This document shows, piece by piece, positions 12,071 through 24,055 of a stretch of 64,000 bases of DNA. Numbering within the stretch: position 1 is the first letter of the stretch; every line of letters starts with the position of its first letter. Under the pieces are notes generated by a model that was given only the letters and a program-made list of their open reading frames with translations, did no database searches and was not told the origin of the DNA. Location: the NCBI RefSeq assembly GCF_027942865.1, contig NC_134510.1, forward strand, positions 19,399,209 through 19,463,208, written 5' to 3'. The position numbers and the translations under genes were made by a program. This stretch comes from Odontesthes bonariensis. Its lineage: Eukaryota; Chordata; Actinopteri; Atheriniformes; Atherinopsidae.

Positions 12071-14401
12071 TCACATGGTGCAACATTTGTTCTTGTGCGT
12101 GTGAGAGTCTTTGAAACGGAGTCTGTGCTTCGATCGATATTTCTCCAGGTAGGTCAGCTGTTTACTGTTGATGGCTCCACGCCGCTTCCTGAAACACAAA
12201 TATTTTACAGTGAAAACCAGTGTGGATATCCTTTAAATATTCTCAGTGATTCTCTGTATAGTTATTGATTACAGACATTCTCCATGTTTCACATCCAATA
12301 CTTTACAATCAAGAATCAAAAATAAATATATATATATATATCTTTAGCTGTGTTTGTTTTACCATTGATCGGGTACAACATTAAAACCTCCTGTTTGATA
12401 TTATATTGTTATCTATGAGGGCTTGGTATTCAGGGCCTCTGTGGACTGGCATTTTTCCAGTGTGTCCTCTGAATACTCAGTTGAATTGGGATCTGGCTTT
12501 GGAAGCTGGGTCAGATTTTTGTGGTGTTCTCTGAGTTGTTTCTTAGCGTTTTTTCCATTGGTGAATTGGCCTGCAAGGGAAGGCCACTGCAGTCGGGGAG
12601 TGCTGTTTTCATAAGGTAATTGCATTTGTCCTTAATTATGCTTAGATACTTAGATAGATACCTTTTAGTGGTTTTAATGTTGTAACTGATCAGTGTGTGT
12701 TCATTATGCATTTCTTCCATAATCAGGTTCTTCTTTTGGATTTAATGAAAAGGCTACTTAAAGTTTAATAAGAAAGATTGCTAACTGAAAACTGAACAAC
12801 TGATTGAAATTATCAGCAGTTGTTTTTTTTTTTTAAGTAAAGTTTTCTCATGTACATTTGTGTACTTTGTTGCTACGATATGAAGTCAACAAGCTAGCAG
12901 GTCTTTAAACATAAAAGATGGCATGAATAAACATTGTTAAATTACAAATTCAAGGTACTTTTGAGGCACTGTTAGTATGAACAAAAGATCATTTTAGCAA
13001 GCTACCTCAAAAATAATCCTGTAGGATTATGAAAAACAGAGAGTCAGCAAGTCTGCTGGGAACAGTTTGCAAGCTTCAACACATTTTACAAATGGTTTAA
13101 GTTGCAATAAGGATACTAGTTAACCAATATGAGCCTTCTCTACATCACTTTTTAAATCTTTTTATGTGCTTACAGTAGAAGGGTTATCCTGGCGTACATC
13201 TACATCACCTCACTTAAACAAAAGTCATGCATATATGCCTATTGTGTCTGTGACGTACTTTGAAATCACTAAGCTTTTTTTATTATTATAAGTGTGTCTT
13301 ATTTGGCACAGAATACATACAGATAAAAGAAGAAAAAAACATGAATTCATTCTTCTTCAACTAGTGCCATTTGTTTTGTCCATTTCTCTTAAGGATTATT
13401 GAAAAATTACCAAAATGGATTTAATTCAATTTGATTAATATTTTATGAACTTTGCTATAGGACTTTTAGCTGCGCTGTGTACGATCATTGCTTTGTTATA
13501 TTTTATAAATCAAATTTATAATTCTCTTACTCCATGGCATTTGTTATTTTTGGATATAGTTGTGTATAATAATGTACTTACTGTCTGATGAGTTGAATTG
13601 CATCTTCATACTTCATCCCGCTTTCTATCAGAGCCAAAGCAACCATCACAGGAGCCCTGTATGCAAGCACACACTAAAGAGTCACATCGTCTGTAAAGAC
13701 AGTTTCTAGGTAGATAGAAAATAGACATAGATAGAAAAATAGATAGATAGATATACAGACATGGATAGTCAAATACCTTCCCAGTCCAGCAACACAGTGA
13801 ACAGCCACACAGCTTCCTGGGTCTTCCTGAAACTTCTTCTTCAGCAGACTCAACCAATCATCAACCAATTTACTGGGTGGTGGTGCTCCATCATCGAAGG
13901 GCCAATCCTACATGGCAGCCACAACAGTTACTGCCAGGAACTTTGCATCTTGTAACAGGATGACTACGTTTCAGTGAGACTGGCTGGTAATTTTGTTCTT
14001 ACCACTACAGTAATGCCATCCTTCTCAATTGGTGTTTTGTCATAGGTGATGTCACAAACTCGCACCACGGTGGTTACGCCAAACCGCTTTAAGTCCTGAA
14101 AGGAGCAAACATGAATAAGACTAACTTCAACTAACCTTTTTTTTTTTTTTTTTTTTCAACAATTTGCATAGTTTAAATGGCTACTATTGTTTATTATTGG
14201 TCAGAGGGAGAGGCTCCGCACTCAGAATAAGATGTATGTATATGTAAGATATGTGCTTATGTGCATGTAGGCCCATGCCTTAACTTAAGAACACAAGTTT
14301 CTTACCTCTATGAAGGAGCTGAGTGTACTGTCTGTGGGGTTGTGTGTGATGAGGAATCTCATGTTCCTGTGGGATAGTTCCACTGGAGCTGGACGGTTCA
14401 T
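12071..14401 (-). CDS. ptp4a3: Protein tyrosine phosphatase type IVA 3 (PRL-3)
   Basis: Small prenylated dual-specificity phosphatase acting at the plasma membrane and early endosome. It binds CNNM magnesium transporters and promotes migration. Coding exons in order: 14401-14306, 14095-14003, 13907-13777, 13656-13582, 12188-12071. Together they give 513 nt, 170 residues; human PRL-3 has 173. The start is ATG in a GCCACC Kozak context and matches the second Met of the human protein, so the usual MAR- is absent. Visible features: general acid Asp69 in [10 protein letters not shown], catalytic loop HCVAGLGR at 100-107 (nucleophile Cys101, Arg107), redox partner Cys46, basic KRRGAINSK segment, and C-terminal CaaX box [17 protein letters not shown] and the FKDSHTHK tail fit PTP4A3 better than PTP4A1 or PTP4A2. 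No catalytic residue is missing. Confidence 0.96.
13709..13755. repeat. Imperfect TAGA microsatellite in ptp4a3 intron
   Basis: Interrupted TAGA/GATA units lie in the intron between the third and fourth coding exons. A longer array of the same unit lies at 32,679-32,751. Confidence 0.8.
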
Positions 14402-14438
14402 GGTGGCTAGTTTAACCTTTGACACCCCAGGAGGACCT
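14402..14438 (-). other. ptp4a3: ptp4a3 5' UTR portion of the first coding exon
   Basis: On the minus strand an AG at 14,440-14,439 precedes this segment, which runs into the GCCACC-ATG start. The pyrimidine tract is weak, so the 5' border of the exon is uncertain. Confidence 0.4.
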
Positions 14439-14439
14439 C

Positions 14440-17400
14440 TGACCTTTATGAGAAGGCAGGAATTTGTTAGAGGAAACTGTCTGCTCTTAAAATGACAATG
14501 ATCTTAAATATCTAAACTATATTTAAAGCACCCTTTTTTGTAAAAAAAAAGAAAAAAAAAAGGGTGAGAAAAATGTTCTTCAATGCTGCCTTCATTATTG
14601 TCCACATTATCTTTGAGCATAAATACCTCGCCCTTTCAAAAATAATAACAGTCTTGAATGTAATGCTCAACATTTTTTAAAGAAAACGTGCCTAAGTCTG
14701 TAGGCTATGCCAAATATAAATCTTGAGCTAGCAGGCAGTTAGCTCAACTTAACATTAAGACTGGAAAGGACAGAAAAGAAATTGGCATTATTGCATGTAA
14801 TCGCCTGTAAAATCACAGATTGTCTTTTTCACATTTTTTCTATATGTGAAGATTAAACAGACCTAAAAATGATGTGATAATAATGATCAAAATGTTTAGA
14901 AGCATGTATTGAGGGAGCATGCTTTCTCTGGCCTGTAGCTTTAATGCTAAGCTAATAAGATAAGCAACTCAGCATGAGAGGAAACATACAAAGTCGTATA
15001 CATTTCCAAAAAACAGCAAGCTTTTGTTCAAAAACTCTAAAAACACATCATTTACAGCGAAAACAAGATAAACTGCCTATGGTACAACAGCATTAAAATG
15101 TTGTATACAATACTGCAGATAATGTAGGTAGGCTATGTAGGAAACATCAGTCCTCCCACACAGGTGTTATCAAACCTCCCTTGATTAGACCTTTAGTTTG
15201 GGTCTGTGTATGCTGGAGTACACGTGGCTGATATCTGAGCCTTAAGTAATTTAAGGGGGAACAGAACACACCACAATCAAATCAGACTTTTTGGCTCACA
15301 CATGTTGGAATGTCAATGAATGAAAGGCGTATATGTGATTTTCAGAACTGCATTTAATTTAGGAGTGCTGGTTCCAAGGTCTATAGTATACTTTGTCCTC
15401 TGTCATGACTCGCTAGAATGGACCCATGCAGTTTGTCACTCCTAACTGTTTAGACAAGTCAAAATGTTGGCAGTAAAATCTTGACCACTCAACCTCAACA
15501 GCTCCCCTTAAATCTAGGTTTACAATATAAATGTGAGCATGATTTGTGACATTACAACTAATTGGGATGTCAGTCCTGGATGTATAAAGGACATGTGATG
15601 TGAAAACTTGTGGCCTGCAAAAACACAATGGACCCTCAGTGATAAATTAAGCATCTTGTTTCCTGTGGTTAAACTTCTGAAATCATTTCCATGTGAACTG
15701 TCATAGCTCATGGGATGTTAGAAAAAGAAAAACTTTTTTTTTTGCATTTTTTCACACTGACCATCTTAAAGAGAAACTGCTGCAGAATCTCATAACCAAC
15801 CCCATTTTAGATACCATATCACATAAAGTTGAGTTAAAGTGTTTGCACATCACTATATTTAGTCCAGATCTGGTGACCAGTAACCCCCTCACCTTTAGCT
15901 CCAGAGAAGCAGTTAGTGATTATGTGTTCAGCAACACAGATTGAGCTCCAGGTGAGTCTGGGCTCCCTGTCCCTTTCAGGAATTCAGTTTCAATGTGGTT
16001 TTTTTGGCTGTGAGATCCAGTTATCCGGATTGTTATCCCATCTGTTGACTGTATCCAACAGTCCAGGAGGCTGCAGTGTGTCAGCTCTGTTTGTATCCCT
16101 GTGATTGTCACTGAACCTGGCTTGCCTTGTCTCTCTCAGTCAGTCTATCTTTGCTTTTTTCTCCAGATAGCTTTTGGTGTTGATGCTCCTCTTGTTACCC
16201 CCATGAGCTGGCAGGTTCAGAAGGCAAAGGCCAGTGGTCTTTCAGAAGTCATGGACCCAGGACTGCATGGTGCAGCATCATCCCAGGCAGGGTCTAAATG
16301 TGTTGAGCGTGGCAGTAGTCACCACTCTGTCGCACAAACTCCATCAACCAGCGATTCTACAATACAAAACAAACACAAAAAAGTTTAAAGATCCCACTTG
16401 CAAGAGTAGTTAGAAAGGTTACAAATAATATTTTAACCTCATGTAGGCTATCTTCAAGGAAATTATTAAACAGATAAATTACCCTAGCCCAACACAATAT
16501 TCTGTGATTATTCAATAATGGCATCCTTACCAACAAATACAACATTTTAACTTAAAATCAGCACAATCTTAGCCTGCATATTACTCTAAAAGATTTTGTA
16601 AACATAGAATTTTCCGGCCGCTATTGCCGCTAAGGCTTAGATTAAAAGGGTCTGAATTGCCATATACCAAGATATTATCTCATGTAAATATTCAAAGCTA
16701 CCGATATTTGCACAAACAAATCTTCCTCCTTACACATAATGGACAACAAAACTGGACAAACAGTTTACAGATGATTTCTAAAACAGAAAATCTAAGATTG
16801 CACATTAACAAACAAATTTAATCTGGTCTAGATAATAAAATTCAACCAAAATAAGAAAAATTGGGCTCTATACCATTAATATGTACAGGACTTTTGGCTG
16901 TTGCTCAGCAAGGCAAAGTTTATTGTGTCCTGTTTTGCAATATTTTGCACTGTTAAATGTACCAGAAAGACAAAGTGTCTCAGAAAGATAAGATTTTTGT
17001 TTGCTAACACAGAAATTAGGTTGATGACTGTTTAGGATGAGGGACTGATGGAACTATAAAGTAAGGAAGTCAAAGGTCTAAAATTGTGCTTACTCACGTG
17101 CTCAAATAATCAGAAAAACAACCAGGAAAAGCTTTGGTAATCTGTGGTCACCTCCAACATACTTACACACAGACTTACACACTCACGCAGAAGACTGAAG
17201 TCTGAACCAGGTTGTTTACTGATTATAATTAGAAATTTTTCCTGTGTCGCCTATAATCAGAGTAGAGATTCATTAACCTGAAAATGAGACATAGAGGAAA
17301 AACTAATATAAGGGCAATATATAAATCACTGCCACAAACCTGAATCAAATAAGATATAAACTCATCACAAGTACTGCAGTCACTTTAGGCAGTTAGCAGA

Positions 17401-17820
17401 CATCAAAAGCAGAGTGATTTCATATAGTTATGATAATATCTAGACAATTGATTTATTTCTATTTAACACTGCAAAGCCAATCATCACCGTCATCTTAAAA
17501 TGCATTTTTGTAGATGGTGTATCCCCAGTTATAGGCTGTGTCAGAACCTAAGTTAAAAGTGGATCTTTGTATAATTTTATATGTATAACGAGACATCTCG
17601 TGGAATCAAAAGTTTTCTGAAAGTAAGCTTAACAAGCCACATTAGTAAAAGCCTCAAATAGGATAAATCCTACAACAACATCAATAATTAACGTCCCCTG
17701 ACTTCCAGTTAAACACCCAACAAAGAGATTTAATGACAGTGTCAGTAACTCAACTCACTCTGAAAAAGTCATGCTAAATACCTAAAATTGGGCTGTTACT
17801 GCGTGCTTAAGCCTTTTCCT
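14440..17820 (-). other. ptp4a3: Large 5' intron of ptp4a3
   Basis: No exon of a second gene is supported here. A 95-codon open frame on the plus strand at 16,101-16,388 begins after a pyrimidine-rich AG but matches no family I recognise and ends in low-complexity sequence. A T-rich run lies at 14,137-14,155. Confidence 0.5.
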
Positions 17821-17823
17821 TAC

Positions 17824-17881
17824 CTCTTGGCTGCTGAACAGGGAAATCCTCAAAGCATTGACTGGTAGTTACACTAAAGTC
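17824..17881 (-). other. ptp4a3: Probable non-coding leader exon of ptp4a3 with a three-codon uORF
   Basis: A 58-nt segment is bounded on the minus strand by a strong acceptor (CTTCTTCTGCAG) and a consensus donor (GTAAGG). It is on the ptp4a3 strand, about 3.4 kb upstream of the start codon, where PTP4A genes usually have untranslated exons. It contains ATG-CTT-TGA at 17,858-17,850, a minimal upstream ORF. Assignment to ptp4a3 rests on position and splice signals. Confidence 0.55.
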
Positions 17882-18295
17882 CTGCAGAAGAAGCAGCCCC
17901 ACAAAAGTTTGAGTGCTGACATTCAACCAGCTGACTGCCTGTTATAGTAAACCTTCATAGACACTGAATACCTACAGCTGTATTTATAACTCTAATACTA
18001 GAGGCTGATTCTATGACACATCAAATTTTTGTGGCAACAACTGTTTCCAGACTCTGCACTCTTGTCTTAGCACTCTCCTCCAATTCCAGAGAATTCTGTG
18101 ATTAGCTTGATTGCAATCTCTGGCAGCACTATAAATGTTTACTGAAATTCTCACGAATTCTCGACATTCCTTATCTATCATATCAGCTTAATCTATCACA
18201 TCAGAGCTTGTTAGAGAGGGGCACCACACTTCTGTAAATGATAACCATGAGGGAGTTTGCAACAGCAAAAAAACATATACAATTTGTGTCCTTAC

Positions 18296-18480
18296 CACTT
18301 GGCTCTTTGATGTCCTCTCCAATAGACTAAATTTGAGTCCTTCTGGCTTTTTGCCACTTTGGAGATCAACTTGCTTTTAGTTTTTTTTCACCTGTAACAA
18401 GTGGCTGAGATGGTTGTTGGTCCAGCAGCAGAGAGTAAAGTCTTTCTGCAGCGACCTGCAGCTCTGCCCCACTAAAACAT
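18296..18480 (-). promoter_or_regulatory. ptp4a3: Candidate first exon and promoter region of ptp4a3
   Basis: A consensus donor (GTAAGG) lies at 18,295-18,290 on the minus strand, with no good acceptor just upstream. That is the pattern of a first exon. The interval up to about 18,750 is more GC-rich than the flanks. No TATA box was recognised. The transcription start is not determined. Confidence 0.35.
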
Positions 18481-18759
18481 TAAACTATCCACCTCTCCCT
18501 GTCCCTTCTAGCCTGCTTGGTAATCACTGCGACGTGCTGCATGTGCCAGCTAGTTACTCCGCTCTGCTCTTGTACAGCAGTGTGCTGGGCTGAAGATCTG
18601 CTGTGAGCTGGTCTAATCAGGCTGAGGGGCCGTCTGACCCTGACAGTCCTGTCACCACCAGAATGCGCTAGAGTTAATGCTCTTAGAAAGAGAGGAGAGG
18701 AGACAAGGGTGAGTGAGAGGAGCCTCACTTCTCTCCTCCTCCATCTACTCCTCTCCGTC

Positions 18760-19945
18760 AGTGACTTCAGACAGTCTTTTCTGCCTCCTTAATCCTAGCT
18801 GTAATGAAGTGGTGCTGTGTTGGCCGATGATTGCATGGTCCATGAACTCTCGCACATGGGACCTAACACAAGATGAATGAGGGGCAGTGTTTTTCAGTTC
18901 ACATTCCCCTCAGATAAAACAGAAAATTTGCAAAATAACTCTTTTCGCTAATATCTGTTGCAGTAACGTGTTGACTGAACCTCTGTTGTTTTCCAAACCT
19001 CCCTCACTTTCCCTCCTGGAATCTAAAAATAGATGGTCCTTTAAACTCCTCGACAGATTGGACAAGTGAAGTCACTGCGTCTCAGTTAATGGAATTAACT
19101 TTCTCTCGAAGTGACAATCGTCCAAAGTTTCCTTGTTTCCTTTTAGCTAATCTGTGGTGTGAGCTTATCCTGTAAGGTTACCTCACCGCATCAGTTAATG
19201 TCTTTGTCCAATTAATTAATGGATATGTGAGTACAAAAAGTTGCATGGTAGTCATAGCAGACACGGGACTTTTAAAAGCAGAACAAGTTGGGGCCTCACT
19301 TCTCGAAAAATCACTCTTAGTTAATATGACTGTTCACCAACTCACAGAGCGTGAAAACCCAATTCTTCCTGGCTAAAATTACCTGAAGAACTGGTAACTA
19401 CAACTTCCAATTCATGATATTAAAATATCAATGCTGATGATCTCACCTACTGCTTTAAGTAATTCTGTGTATATTGTATGTATATTTTCTCAGAGCTCAG
19501 GCTGTTTTTGGATGGAATATGGTGACAAGTATTTGGCCCCTGTGTGATGGCTCACTGTTTTCCCACTTTTGCTTTTCGTTACGGTAGCCTGTCGCCTTTT
19601 GTATCCTAGATAACAAGCCTAAAAATAGACACAAGAGGCGATTAGCAAATTCCAAATACAAAGTGACAGTTTGATTGATAAACACTATCAGAACAGAGAT
19701 GTAAGACCTTGATTATTTTTGCCTTGTTGTGAAATGAGAATTGTGACCACTAACAATATCTAATTGTAGAATGGTATTGTGGCTTGTTAACAGTACAGAA
19801 CTGAGGGCATTTTACATATTTTATAGTCAAGTTGTCAACAGTATGTGTGTGAGGCAGCTGAGAGAGGCAGGAATATGATGGCGTAAAAGGTTCAAACGTG
19901 GAATTTAAGATGTGCAGTAAAATGTAGAAATGTAGGCACTCTACA
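18760..19945. other. Intergenic stretch upstream of ptp4a3
   Basis: No gene, RNA gene or classified repeat was recognised. All open frames are short and lack splice or family support. Confidence 0.45.
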
Positions 19946-19949
19946 TTTC

Positions 19950-20530
19950 AAATTTCTGTTATTCTATATATATATTTATATTACTCTGATATATATGTTT
20001 GTTTATAATTAGCTGGTATTCAGTTGAATCCAAGCTTTTTTTCAACCAGTGAGATGTTACCCAAAAATAAGCCCAGAGCATGATCAATCCACCTCCATGC
20101 TTGTAAGTTGGAGAGGGGATGTTTAAAAAAAAATAATCCAAACACACCACTGCGCATCGATGCCAAAAAGTTATTTTTCTTAATTTTTCTGATGCAGACT
20201 TTAGTGGCTATGCTGATGGAAAGTTTTCCTCTGAAGACTCCTCCATGAAGGTGATATTAGTGTACCACAGTGTCTGTGTAAATTTCCTGAGGGTCTGTTG
20301 AAGTAAAATTAGGGTTTTATTTTTATTTTTTTTCTAAGCAATTTCAAGCAGTTCTCTTGAAATCTTTCACAGTCTTCCAGACCACAACTTGACCTCCTTC
20401 CTTCCTGATAACTGCTGTTTCCTATGAACAGAGGAAACAGCTACCTGACAACACTTCAGCTTCTTCTTATAACTTCCTCCTGCTTTGTCGGAGTGCCAAA
20501 CAATTGATAGCTATAACTGCTAATTGCTGG
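19950..20530 (-). mobile_element. Decayed DNA transposon, Tc1/mariner-like
   Basis: The minus-strand translation around 20,105-20,065 reads KHGGGLIMLWAYF, matching the (K)HGGGxIMxWG(C)F block of Tc1-type transposases. The rest is broken by stops and frame changes. The adjoining 20,160-20,530 looks like the same dispersed fish repeat, but its extent is a judgement. Terminal inverted repeats were not identified. Confidence 0.6.
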
Positions 20531-20539
20531 AGAGTTTGA

Positions 20540-23500
20540 GGATTGAAGATTTACGTAGCCTGTAATATACAGTAACCTTGTGACATAGTCTTCATCTCAT
20601 GTCTGTCTTCTGTTTCTCATGTCACCTTGTGTACTGTTCGATCTGCTTGTGGAACAGGCAGCTCCAGTAGGAACCTGTTTGGTTGCTGCAAGCCTTAAGA
20701 TGGCTGCTGCAATGGTTTCTGGACATGTGAGCTGACACTCAGTAGGTCACTTGTCACCTGGCAGTCTTGTGCTTTTTAAGGGGTGCTGGCTATGGCTTCT
20801 CTCCAAGTTACATTAAATAGAGCACCAAGCTGACCTGCAAAGACTTCAGCACTGAATAGTTTTAGCGGTAAGGAAATATCAATGCAGTGTTCAAGTCTTG
20901 TTCCCGCAAACCAAAGACTGCTGATTGTGATGGTCACAGCAGTTAAAGTGAAATAACAGAGCTTTAAGTGAAACTCTCACACCAAACTTTTAAATTCAGA
21001 TGCTGCAATGTTTTTGCATCCGTTTGTGTGAGAGGGCTTTTCAGTTTTAACAATGCTGAGCTTGTTACTAAAACGGGAATAAGGTTTTGTTCCAGAAACA
21101 TTTGGGGTTAGCATAAGAGGTTAAAAATAAGCTGTTTAGGTATGGATTGATGTGACTTGAAGGTTATCAGTGTATGTGAAAGGCAAAAAAAATTGACTAC
21201 ACTCCATGAGAATCTCAAATAGTCCTTATACTCTTGAGCAAATACTGTTGGTGTTGTCAGTGTTGAACTAGATCCTTCTCGGTAGGCTATTCTTGGCATT
21301 ATGCAATGAGTAGTTCTATTTAAACCTCCCATCACCTTTGAAGAGGAGCTCTAATCTGGCTCAGGAGCTTCTGCTCTCACACTGGTGTATTTGTGTTCGA
21401 TGCACAGACATGCACTCTGTGAAAAAAAAAATGAATGAAAATAAGAGTTAAGGCAGCTTCTTTAACAATGTTTTGGGTAACTACAATTCCTATGCTACTT
21501 CTACAACATTTGCTGCTCCTGCGTAGACAAATTCATGACTTGATGAAGATTCTCAGTCATCAAGGTCATGGTAATCCTAAGAGCCTGAATAAGGGCAACT
21601 GGACAAGTTCATATCATAATACCACTAACATTTCTAAGAGTAAATTGCTTGAAGATTATAATTTATTTACAGCTGGTAATTAACAGCAAATAAAAGAGAA
21701 GTCAGAACTTTAGCAGCACTTGTAGTATATATGAAGAAAAACTTTCTGTCTGTTCAAGCTTGTGGCCTGAAAGTTACTTCTCTTGACTTTTTCCCTCTCC
21801 AGCCACTTTCAAAGTTGGTGAAGTTGTACCATGAACTCTTGTGCTTTTAATACGCAGCAAGTTGCCCATGTTTACCTGCAGTCTTCTCAGAAATTAGGCT
21901 AATCTATCAGAGACTCACCTCCTGGTTAGTTACTGGCTAAACATGTTTGGTTCTCAGTATTTCACTCACAGTGAATGACTAAATTAAGAATATGAGTACA
22001 CGTGTGCTTTAAACTGATTAACCATGCTGATACGTAAAATCACACAGTGCATCCCCGCCTCTGGAGTAGTTTGTAATTCTGTCTAACAGGCACACCTCTC
22101 CCATTGCTGTTTGAAATACTACATCCTTCACTGAGAAACTGAGAAGAAACTAGAGATGAAAAGGATGCATAGCTCTTCAGCAAGTTAAAGCTTTTAAAAC
22201 CTGTTTCACACACAAGTAGTGTTAATGAGCTCCACTCCTTGTCAGGTTTCAGATTTAATCCATCTTTAAGGGGCTTCCTGTTGAGCTATCTGAACATTTT
22301 CAAGTTCAGTTGGATTAAATGTATAAACAAATGATAGTGTGCGCCAGTATACTCTATATGATCACACCATATGGAATACGAAGGTACAAACTACTTGTTT
22401 GAAGCGGTTCTAAGCCAGAGATTTCTTTGGCTCAGTCACACATCCTCAGACATAAACTCTCTCACACATAGGGCATTACATTGACTTTCAATACCTGCAG
22501 ACTCAAGCTGATCTTAGCCAAAATGACTAATTAACTAACAAAAGTCACAACCCCAACCCTAATCTTAAAACATTTCTATATTTGAATACTTGGTGCTTTA
22601 GGTCATGAGGTTTTCCACAAGGAAGACACATACTGTACTTAGAACTTGTAAACAGATTTATGTCTCCACAGCATGAGTAAGACCTTGATCACACAGACAG
22701 ACTCACTCATAAACATACAAACAGAACACACACACACACACACAGCCAGGCATGTGGCAAGCAGCAGCAGCTGCTGTGTGTATAATTAGAATGTTTTGAA
22801 AGCTGAGAAACGGACATCAGACTTTTACCTGCAGACAGAAGAGTCCCCACAACAAGTTGTCAGCTTGACAATGAAACATTAGAGAAATTTAGAGAATGTA
22901 GAAAGTAAGAGAAGGAAATGTTCATTAGTTCTATGTCATCAAATACTTCTTTACTCTTCTCACTTTCCATCTCACCGTCCGTAGAGAAGACGCATGGGAT
23001 TATCAAGAGAAATAAGAGTCCAAATGGATTCCCAAAAAATCTTCCCATTTCCATTCTGTTAACTGGGCTACTGCTGTGTGGGCCAGGACTCTGCCGAAAC
23101 CTGGATTTTTCCTGGTGAGACTAAATTCAACCAAAAAAATGAAAAATATATGAATGGAAATTTAGAGCTAAAAATACACATAAAATAAGAGAATATCAAC
23201 CAACTTATATAATGTGATTATAAGGAATAGTGATGTCCCTCGTTTATCACCTTGTAAAACAAAGCATGAGGATAACTTCCCGACCTTCCCCATGCAGTCA
23301 CATGACAAATGACATTAAGAAAGTGGACATGAAACTCCATCTAGTGGACTCTACCTGGAAATGACACAAAGGTGTGCTGCTTAAACCACTCTTTGCACTG
23401 GATTCTGCCAATAATTCCCCCCTAAAAATGAAAGCTTATTAAGGTATATTTCCTGCTTGGCAATGACAGGACAGGCACTCATGTTTGAATAGTCACACTC

Positions 23501-23870
23501 ACCTGTTTAGTTTATATTATCAGATAATTCTTTTGATTTTAAACTTAATTGATTTAAATAACAGTAACCAATGTGCCCTCCATTTTTGTTTCTAAATGAG
23601 GGATGAGCTCAAAGCAGTATCCAGTTTAAAATCAGACTTAGTTGAAAGTCTTTGTATATACAAATGTGAGCCATATAATAAACTATCATCATGCTTTATA
23701 ATGGTCTGTGTGTTTTTAGGTAATTTCCTTTATCATTATTTAACATGTTTTGGAATATTTGAATTGTCAGACATATCAGTACTGGGTAGAAATATTGTGA
23801 GCTGGCAGGGTGAAAGTAAGATTAAGTAAGTGTGGTTTAATTGGATGGACACTAATATTCAAACACAGTT
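20540..23870. other. Intergenic stretch with no confirmed gene
   Basis: No splice-supported gene was found. A short CA run lies at 22,727-22,744. One minus-strand frame, 23,054-22,860, has a signal-peptide-like start. A weak CTCF-like sequence (TCCATCTAGTGG) lies near 23,336-23,347. Confidence 0.45.
22860..23054 (-). other. Orphan 64-codon ORF with signal-peptide-like N-terminus
   Basis: The frame starts MEMGRFFGNPF, continues into a hydrophobic run (GLLFLLIIPCVFS) and then an acidic, hydrophilic stretch with NIS, NFS and NVS glycosylation sequons. It resembles a small secreted protein or the first exon of one. No homolog is recognised and no downstream exon was found, so chance is quite possible. 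Confidence 0.2.
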
Positions 23871-23874
23871 TCTA

Positions 23875-24055
23875 GAACACATCCATCCATCTATTTTCTA
23901 TACCCACTTAATCCAATTCAGGTTCAAGGAGGGGCTGGAGCCTTTCTCAACTGCCATTGGGGAAGAGGTGGGATACAGCCCAGAAGGGGCGCCTGACCAT
24001 TATAAGGTCACACAGAGACAAGCGAGACAAACAACCATCCACTACCAGACTTCCT
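23875..24055. repeat. Dispersed fish repeat beginning with ATCC units
   Basis: A short (ATCC)n start, GGCTGGAGCC, and a degenerate TGGGATACA...CACACAGAGACA...ACAACCATCC block are the hallmarks of a very common dispersed repeat in teleost genomes. It abuts the LINE relic that follows and may be a separate insertion or its tail. Confidence 0.6.

Noticed and set aside
16101-16388. 95-codon plus-strand ORF after a pyrimidine-rich AG in the ptp4a3 intron
   Set aside because: No recognised domain, no good donor at the end, and low-complexity sequence at the stop. Treated as chance or an unclassified relic.
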